A stretch of DNA of 64,000 bases from Nocardioides alkalitolerans. Its GTDB lineage: Bacteria > Actinomycetota > Actinomycetes > Propionibacteriales > Nocardioidaceae. Both the position numbers and the translations under genes were made by a program. Positions 58,053 through 64,000 of this stretch are shown here, one piece after another. The stretch's first letter is position 1. Every line of letters begins with the position of its first letter. The notes below the pieces were generated by a model. That model had not been told where the DNA came from. It saw only the letters and a program-made list of their open reading frames with translations, and did no database searches. Location: NCBI GenBank assembly GCA_038184435.1, contig CP116227.1, positions 3,749,501 to 3,813,500 on the forward strand, written 5' to 3'.

Positions 58053-58528
58053 TCAGGCAGACGCGATCTTGCTCTCCAGGGCGAGGAACTCCTCGTCGGT
58101 CAGCACCCGTGACCGGATGAGGAACCGCACGCCCTCCGGCGCCTCGAGCGAGAACCCGGCACCCCGGCCCCTCACCACGTCGATGGTGAGGTGGGTGTGC
58201 TTCCAGTACTCGAACTGCGCCTTCGACATCCACACCGGTACGCCGCGCTCCAGCCCGACGTCGAGGTCGCCCAGGTGGACGTCGGCGTCGCCGGTGAGGA
58301 AGTCGCCGTCGGGGTAGCACATCGGTGCCGACCCGTCGCAGCAGCCGCCGGACTGGTGGAACATCACCGGACCGTGGGTCTCGGTGAGGCTGCGGACGAG
58401 CTCCGCCGCCGCGTCGGTGACCGAGACCCGCACCGGCTCGGGCGGCAACGGCGAGTCCGCGGTGACGCCCAGGGCGCCGTCGGGGAGATCGCTCGTCGTG
58501 CCGGCCGAACCGGTGTCGGGCGTCGTCA

Positions 58529-58529
<1 letters not shown>
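58053..58529 (-). CDS. DUF779 protein, partner of aldehyde dehydrogenase
   Basis: A 158-residue protein with the DUF779 block VMFHQSGGCCDGSAPMCYPD near residue 47 and VWMSKAQFEYWKHTHLTIDV near 90. The Cys-rich loop could bind a metal or cofactor. DUF779 genes regularly follow NAD-dependent aldehyde dehydrogenases, as here, where its ATG overlaps the dehydrogenase stop by 1 nt (TGATG). The role is unknown, perhaps maturation or stabilisation of the dehydrogenase. Confidence 0.9.
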
Positions 58530-60052
<1,523 letters not shown>

Positions 60053-60111
60053 GGGATGTGTTCTCCTCGCTGAGGCAGGTGTGTGACTGCCCTCACACCG
60101 TAGGAAGTCCC

Positions 60112-60129
60112 ACGTTGCACCCTCGTTGC
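60112..60129. promoter_or_regulatory. Regulator motif upstream of aldehyde dehydrogenase
   Basis: ACGTTGCACCCTCGTTGC; 16 of 18 bases match the motif at 62481-62498 upstream of the GAF regulator. Two CGTTGC units repeat 12 bp apart, as in tandem activator sites. Confidence 0.6.
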
Positions 60130-60180
60130 GACAAGAGCCGCGGGTCCGGACCCGCGGCGTACGCCCGGGGTGGTGCTGCC

Positions 60181-61038
60181 TCAGCCGATCGTGATCGCGC
60201 CGTCGGTGATGACCACGTAGAAGCGCTTGCGGTTCTGGCTCGTCGTCACGGTGCCGTCGCTCAGGCGGGGGCTGATCACGAGGTGCTCGGCGTTGTTCGT
60301 GCCGGCCGGGGCGCACGCGACGACGCCGGCGACACCGCACAGCGTCGCGCTGATCTCGCCCGAGAACTCGGGGTTCGCGTCGGGTGTGCCGGCGCGGCCG
60401 TTGGTGACGCCGTCGCCGTTCTGGTCCACCTGGTTCTGCAGGGCGATGGTGGCGACGATGCCCGACCCGGACAGGTCCTCCCCGGCGTCGACGTAGACGT
60501 TGCCCGCGGCGCGCAGCGCGTTCGACGGCGAGCCGGCCGGTGCGGTGTTGGCGAGCTCGGGGTAGGCCGCCGCGACGGTGAAGCCGCCCGACTGGGCGAC
60601 GATCGCGCCGGTGGCGTCGACGAGGAACCAGCGCGTGCCCGTGCCGGGCTCGCCCTGCGGTCCCTGGGGGCCCTGCTCGCCGGGTGCGCCGGGGGTGCCC
60701 GGGGTGCCCTGCGGCCCCTGCGGCCCACGCGCGCCGGCCGGGCCGGCCGGCCCCTGCGGGCCACGGGCGCCGGTCGCGCCCTTCGGTCCGGCCGGCAGCT
60801 GGTTCTTGGCGAAGTCCTGGCGGAACAGTGAGCCGTCGCGCACGTCGAGGCCGGTGATGGAGCCGTTGCGGATGTCCTCGCCGCCGATGAGCTTGGCGGC
60901 GTACGCGCCGGTGCCGCTCGAGGCGGCGACCAGGGCGACGGTGGCGACGACGAACGCCGGCGTGATGCGGGCGCTCCGGAGCCGGGAGGGCAGGCGGGAC
61001 GTCAGGCGGGAGGTGAGCGACGGGCGCGAGGAGGACAT
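60181..61038 (-). CDS. Collagen-like repeat protein
   Basis: A 285-residue protein from ATG 61038 with GGAAAGG upstream. A basic N-region and a helix (AFVVATVALVAASSGTGAYA) are followed by GGEDIRNGSITGLDVRDGSL, common in actinobacterial surface proteins, then about 16 uninterrupted Gly-X-Y triplets (GPKGATGARGPQGPAGPAGA onward, residues 98-148), and a 135-residue beta-rich C-terminal domain with one Cys pair. Bacterial Gly-X-Y proteins form trimeric stalks on the cell surface. Ligand unknown. Confidence 0.82.
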   Translation of the reverse strand: MSSSRPSLTSRLTSRLPSRLRSARITPAFVVATVALVAASSGTGAYAAKLIGGEDIRNGSITGLDVRDGSLFRQDFAKNQLPAGPKGATGARGPQGPAGPAGARGPQGPQGTPGTPGAPGEQGPQGPQGEPGTGTRWFLVDATGAIVAQSGGFTVAAAYPELANTAPAGSPSNALRAAGNVYVDAGEDLSGSGIVATIALQNQVDQNGDGVTNGRAGTPDANPEFSGEISATLCGVAGVVACAPAGTNNAEHLVISPRLSDGTVTTSQNRKRFYVVITDGAITIG

Positions 61039-61127
61039 GGCGGGCCTTTCCGGGAGGGAGGAACGGAGGCGTTCCACCCTCGGTTCGGCCCCCGCTCGGC
61101 GCCGGATGGCGAGGACTAGACCACTTT

Positions 61128-61143
61128 CGTGACCGGGGTCACG
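61128..61143. promoter_or_regulatory. CRP/GlxR-like palindrome (GTGA-N6-TCAC)
   Basis: CGTGACCGGGGTCACG is perfectly symmetrical except at its centre and matches the CRP/GlxR-family pattern. It lies 90 bp upstream of the collagen-like gene, just past the end of the GAF gene. Confidence 0.45.
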
Positions 61144-61156
61144 TCGACGGTGGGTC

Positions 61157-62407
61157 TCAGAGCCCCAGGTCGCGGTCGAGACGCGCCAGCTGACCGTCGA
61201 TGAGCGGCAGCATCGGCGACGTCGTGCCCACCGCGCGGCGCTGGGCCTGCCACATCTCGTAGTCGTCGGCGCCCCACGTCGAGCGCGTCCACTGGGACAT
61301 GAGGTCGGCCTCCCGCGAGCGCAGCAGCGCCTCGCGCAGCTGGGACTCGAGGCTTTCCCGCAGGCGTACGACGCCGGGTGCCGTCGACCGCGGGAGCACG
61401 GGCCCGCCGTAGGCGCGCATCGCCGCGCGGAGGTCGCCCGCCGCGAGCATCGCCTCCACGGTCAGCCAGTCGCCGGTGACCTGGGCGGTCAGCCGGTAGG
61501 GCCGCGAGGCGAGGAGCTCTCCGCCGAGGAGGTGGCGCAGCCGGTTCAGCTCGGCGCGGAGCGTGGAGGAACCGGCGCCGTCCTCGGCGTACAGCAGCAC
61601 CGCCAGCTCGTCGCCGCTCAGGCCCTGCGGCGAGCTGCCCAGCAGCATGAGGATCTCGCTGTGGCGCGGCGAGAGCCGCAGGGTCTGCGGCGTGCCGCCG
61701 GCGCCCTCGACCGTGAGGAGGGCATCGGACCGGCCGAGGCCCTCCATGACGAGGCGCGGCCCGGCCGCGGTCGGCGCTGCGGCGCGGCGGTCCTGACGGC
61801 TGAGGAGGTCGCGGGCCAGCTCCAGCTCGGCCATGCGGGCGGCGGCGCGGATCATGGCCATGGTCTGCGGTACGACGATCTGGTCGCCGCCCGTGATGTC
61901 GAGGACGCCCAGCAGCGCGTTGGTGCCGGGATCGTGGATCGGGGCGGCCGCGCAGCTCCAGCCCTGGACGGAGGAGCGGAAGTGCTCGTCGCGCACGATG
62001 CTGACGGGCTGGTCGAGCGCGAGGGCGAGGCCGGGCGCGTTGGTGCCCGCGAGCCGCTCGTCCCAGTTGGAGCCCTCGACGAAGCCGATGGCCTCGCAGC
62101 GGCGCAGCGTCGTGGGCGTCCCGCAGACCCACAGTAGGTTGCCCTCGGCGTCGGACACGGCCATCACCGCGTCGCAGTCGCGGGCCGCGTGGCCGAGCAC
62201 CTCGTCGAGCAACGGGAAGGCCCGCGCGAGGGGGTGCGCGTCGCGCCGGTCCTTGAGGTCGCTCTCGGGAAGGGTGATGGGCACGCTCGCCGCGTCGGGG
62301 CGCACACCGGCCGATGCGGAGCGGTGCCACGAGTCGACGACCGCCGAGCGCATGCCGGCATCGCGGCTCCGTGTGGAGAGAACGTCGGACCTCGTCACGC
62401 GGACCAC
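61157..62407 (-). CDS. GAF-domain transcriptional regulator of aldehyde dehydrogenase
   Basis: A 416-residue regulator. Its N-terminal half resembles the sensor part of AcoR-type activators: SWHRSASAGVRPD, then a GAF domain with FVEGSNWDERLAGTNAPGLA and WSCAAAPIHDPGTNALLGVL. The C-terminal part (about 215-300) holds a winged-helix-like segment, LRLSPRHSEILMLLGSSPQG and SSTLRAELNRLRHLLGG. GTG 62407 has no clear ribosome site; ATG 62356 or GTG 62398 are alternatives. GAF proteins of this type regularly neighbour ExaC-type aldehyde dehydrogenase and DUF779 in actinobacteria. Confidence 0.82.
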   Translation of the reverse strand: MVRVTRSDVLSTRSRDAGMRSAVVDSWHRSASAGVRPDAASVPITLPESDLKDRRDAHPLARAFPLLDEVLGHAARDCDAVMAVSDAEGNLLWVCGTPTTLRRCEAIGFVEGSNWDERLAGTNAPGLALALDQPVSIVRDEHFRSSVQGWSCAAAPIHDPGTNALLGVLDITGGDQIVVPQTMAMIRAAARMAELELARDLLSRQDRRAAAPTAAGPRLVMEGLGRSDALLTVEGAGGTPQTLRLSPRHSEILMLLGSSPQGLSGDELAVLLYAEDGAGSSTLRAELNRLRHLLGGELLASRPYRLTAQVTGDWLTVEAMLAAGDLRAAMRAYGGPVLPRSTAPGVVRLRESLESQLREALLRSREADLMSQWTRSTWGADDYEMWQAQRRAVGTTSPMLPLIDGQLARLDRDLGL

Positions 62408-62441
62408 CCCATCGGATCACCGACCCCATGGCGACGTTGCC

Positions 62442-62457
62442 CGTGAGCGGGGTCACA
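62442..62457. promoter_or_regulatory. CRP/GlxR-like palindrome upstream of GAF regulator
   Basis: CGTGAGCGGGGTCACA, the same GTGA-N6-TCAC spacing as at 61128-61143, 35 bp before the GAF start. It may couple the regulator to carbon status. Confidence 0.4.
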
Positions 62458-62480
62458 GCCCCATGATGCTCCGGATCGGA

Positions 62481-62498
62481 ACGTTGCACCAACGTTGC
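62481..62498. promoter_or_regulatory. Regulator motif upstream of GAF regulator gene
   Basis: ACGTTGCACCAACGTTGC contains a direct repeat of AACGTTGCA with 11-bp spacing when the flanking base is included, and matches the aldehyde dehydrogenase motif at 16 of 18 positions, 74 bp from the start codon. Confidence 0.6.
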
Positions 62499-62579
62499 AG
62501 GCCGTGCGACCTCCGGGTAGGTCCGGGTAGGTCCGCCGGGTCGGGCAGGGCGGTGCCTGTCGGGTCGGGTAGGTCGCCG

Positions 62580-62625
62580 GACGTCATGCGGAGCGGCGCC
62601 TCGGGCGGCCGGGGCGCATGACGTC
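62580..62625. repeat. GACGTCATGCG palindromic repeat, copy 1
   Basis: GACGTCATGCG and CGCATGACGTC flank 24 bp ending GGCGGCCGGGG. The unit recurs 63 bp further on. Confidence 0.65.
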
Positions 62626-62642
62626 GCGCGAGGGGCGCGCCG

Positions 62643-62688
62643 GACGTCATGCGAGGTGGTGCCCCCGGCGGCCGGGGCGCATGACGTC
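62643..62688. repeat. GACGTCATGCG palindromic repeat, copy 2
   Basis: Identical 11-bp arms and an identical 12-bp end to the loop, with the first half of the loop changed. The tandem pair lies between the GAF gene promoter and the tRNA gene. Confidence 0.65.
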
Positions 62689-62749
62689 CCGAGGGGCAGG
62701 CCGGGATCCGATTTCGGCCCCGCGCCGGGCGTCCGCTAATGTCTCCCGC

Positions 62750-62839
62750 GGTGGCGTGTCCGAGCGGCCTAAGGAGAACGCCTCGAAAGCGTTTGTGGGT
62801 GCAAGCCCACCGAGGGTTCAAATCCCTCCGCCACCGCCA
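62750..62839 (+). tRNA. tRNA-Ser (anticodon CGA)
   Basis: The acceptor stem GGTGGCG pairs with CGCCACC, the anticodon loop CTCGAAA reads CGA between AACGC and GCGTT, a long variable arm GTGGGTGCAAGCCCAC marks class II, and the T arm GAGGGTTCAAATCCCTC is perfect. CCA is encoded. Serine UCG codons are read by this tRNA. Confidence 0.97.
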
Positions 62840-62845
62840 GCACGG

Positions 62846-62880
62846 GAGAACCCCCGCCGAGACTCTCGGCGGGGGTTCTC
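62846..62880 (+). terminator. Terminator of tRNA-Ser
   Basis: GAGAACCCCCGCCGAG and CTCGGCGGGGGTTCTC form a perfect 16-bp stem with a 3-nt loop, 6 bp after the tRNA CCA. Only a short T-containing tail (TGCTGTCGTG) follows. Confidence 0.85.
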
Positions 62881-63046
62881 TGCTGTCGTGACGACCGGTC
62901 GACGCCGACCGCGGCCCTTCACCCAACCCACCCGGGGCATTCGCCGCCGTGTCACCCGCGCGCACCACGCTGCCGGGGGCGAGACGGTGCTCGGGCCCGG
63001 CCACGCCACGACCAGGCCGTTGCCCTCGAAAGGTGATCCCTCTCCG

Positions 63047-64000
63047 ATGACGACCCTCCGAGCCCGGCGGCCGCGCGCCTCCGGGCGCATCGTCGTGACC
63101 AGCCTCGCGCTGCTCGCGCCGCTGACTTCCGCCTCCGCGCTCTCCGGGGCCGACGCGTCCGCCCGGACCCCCGACCGGTCGGCGAGTGCCGCGCTCGCCG
63201 CGGGCACCTCGTCCCTCTGGACCGACCCGGTCGGCGACACGCGTCTCCTCACCGACCCCTTCCTGCAGGCGCCGACCGCCGACGGCGTCTCCGTCGTCTG
63301 GTTCACCGAGTTCGCCGGTTCCGACCACACCGTCCTCGTGGGTGACGGCGTCAGCCGTCTCGGCGTCGCCGACCTGGCGGCCGCGTCGCGGGGCACGACC
63401 TACCCGGGCGTCACGGCGTTCGACGCCACCACCGGGACGCTCTCGCAGGTCGCCGAGGACCACCAGTCCAACATCCCCGTCAAGCCCGCGCAGTCCGACG
63501 GCATCGTCGACCGCGACGTCTGGCGCCACGAGGGCGTCGTCACCGGCCTCGCCGCAGGTGAGCGGGTGCCCTACCGCGTGGTCAGCCGCGACGGCGAGAA
63601 GGTCGCCGGCTCCGGCACCTTCAGCCTGAAGCCGGCCGCCCAGCCGGGCGAGGACCTCGACATCCTGCTGACCAGCGACCACCAGGCGATGGTCAACACC
63701 CCCGCGAACCTCCAGGTCGCGGCCGACACCATCGGCGACATCGACGCCGTCTTCCTCGCCGGCGACCTCGTCAACATCCCCGACCGCGCCTCCGAGTGGT
63801 TCGACGACAGCCGCGGCTCGGGCTTCTTCCCGGTGCTCCAGGGCAACGGCGGCCGCACCTCGACCGGCGGGGTCTCCTACGCGGGCGGCGAGATCGTGCA
63901 GAACGCCCCGCTCTTCCCCGCGGTCGGCAACCACGAGGTCCAGGGCCGCCGGGCCGGCGCGACCGCGTTGGGCGCGTCGTACAACGCCCCGGTGCCGCGG
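63047..64000 (+). CDS. Secreted metallophosphoesterase, purple-acid-phosphatase-like (3' partial)
   Basis: The frame runs open from ATG 63047 to the right edge (318 residues). A signal peptide (RIVVTSLALLAPLTSASALS) is followed by a fibronectin-like domain (about residues 70-185: SVVWFTEFAGSDHTVLV, YRVVSRDGEKVAGSGTFSL), then the calcineurin-like core with ILLTSDHQAM (first metal motif, Asp and His), FLAGDLVNIPDRASEW (GD) and PAVGNHEVQG (GNHE). These three motifs define the binuclear metal site, although the usual Gly of a GD-x-H first motif is altered to SDH. It probably releases phosphate outside the cell. The rest is outside the window. Confidence 0.85.
   Translation, partial: MTTLRARRPRASGRIVVTSLALLAPLTSASALSGADASARTPDRSASAALAAGTSSLWTDPVGDTRLLTDPFLQAPTADGVSVVWFTEFAGSDHTVLVGDGVSRLGVADLAAASRGTTYPGVTAFDATTGTLSQVAEDHQSNIPVKPAQSDGIVDRDVWRHEGVVTGLAAGERVPYRVVSRDGEKVAGSGTFSLKPAAQPGEDLDILLTSDHQAMVNTPANLQVAADTIGDIDAVFLAGDLVNIPDRASEWFDDSRGSGFFPVLQGNGGRTSTGGVSYAGGEIVQNAPLFPAVGNHEVQGRRAGATALGASYNAPVPR

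Larger units (their letters stand above)
62408..62579. promoter_or_regulatory. Upstream region of the GAF regulator gene
   Basis: No gene here. From the gene outward there are ACGTTGC (62434), a GTGA-N6-TCAC palindrome (62442-62457), the 18-bp regulator motif (62481-62498), then a low-complexity run of GGTAGGTCCG and GTCGGGT units (62514-62575). Confidence 0.45.

Overview
The window is very GC-rich (third codon positions nearly all G or C), densely coding, and carries a complete mycofactocin locus, a GTP-type PEP carboxykinase, recC-recB-recD, a c-di-AMP (ydaO-type) riboswitch in front of a NlpC/P60 wall hydrolase, and GTG starts with 4-bp overlaps. Together these point to a high-GC actinobacterium, probably of the Nocardioides type; the genus is inference. 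I see no insertion sequence, integrase, phage gene, rRNA or CRISPR array, and codon use looks uniform, so this is mostly stable chromosome.

Layout. 1-2.4 kb: the 3' end of a YcaO (TOMM-type RiPP) gene overlapping an MFS exporter; the rest of that cluster lies to the left. 2.5-5 kb: an XRE regulator/membrane protein pair with its own operators, a MenB/BadI-like crotonase and a second crotonase. 5-14 kb: PEP carboxylase, a TadG-like protein, PEP carboxykinase, a YitT membrane protein, a thermonuclease, and the riboswitch-controlled NlpC/P60 protein. 14-23 kb: mycofactocin, with mftF and a TetR gene on the + strand, then SDR-mftE-mftD-mftC-mftB-mftA read leftward, and mftR divergent from mftA. 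22.9-30 kb: acyl-CoA metabolism, with an acyl-CoA dehydrogenase/kinase pair, then SDR-thiolase-SDR-acyl-CoA dehydrogenase divergent from a TetR gene, then chorismate mutase. 30-34 kb: a secreted GH30 glycosidase and a DHA2 drug exporter. 34-38.6 kb: a LacI regulator divergent from asparaginase, nitrilase and an internally duplicated membrane protein. 38.7-47.6 kb: recC-recB-recD. 47.6-54.4 kb: a deacetylase lipoprotein, an ACT protein, a sirtuin, two paralogous envelope proteins, a CPBP protease and an atypical SDR. 54.4-58 kb: a heterodimeric ABC exporter pair behind a DtxR/IdeR-like iron box. 58-62.4 kb: DUF779, aldehyde dehydrogenase, a collagen-like protein and a GAF regulator. 62.4-64 kb: palindromic repeats, tRNA-Ser(CGA) and the start of a secreted metallophosphoesterase.

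How the parts fit. The mycofactocin genes make a redox cofactor used by dedicated dehydrogenases, and the flanking SDR and acyl-CoA genes suggest oxidative catabolism of alcohols and acyl substrates. PEPC and PEPCK balance the PEP/oxaloacetate node. The aldehyde dehydrogenase and the GAF regulator share an almost identical 18-bp upstream motif, so they probably form one small regulon. The LacI/asparaginase group looks like an amide-nitrogen uptake and hydrolysis operon with an unrecognised membrane component. The intergenic regions are unusually rich in distinct palindromes, several of them duplicated in tandem.
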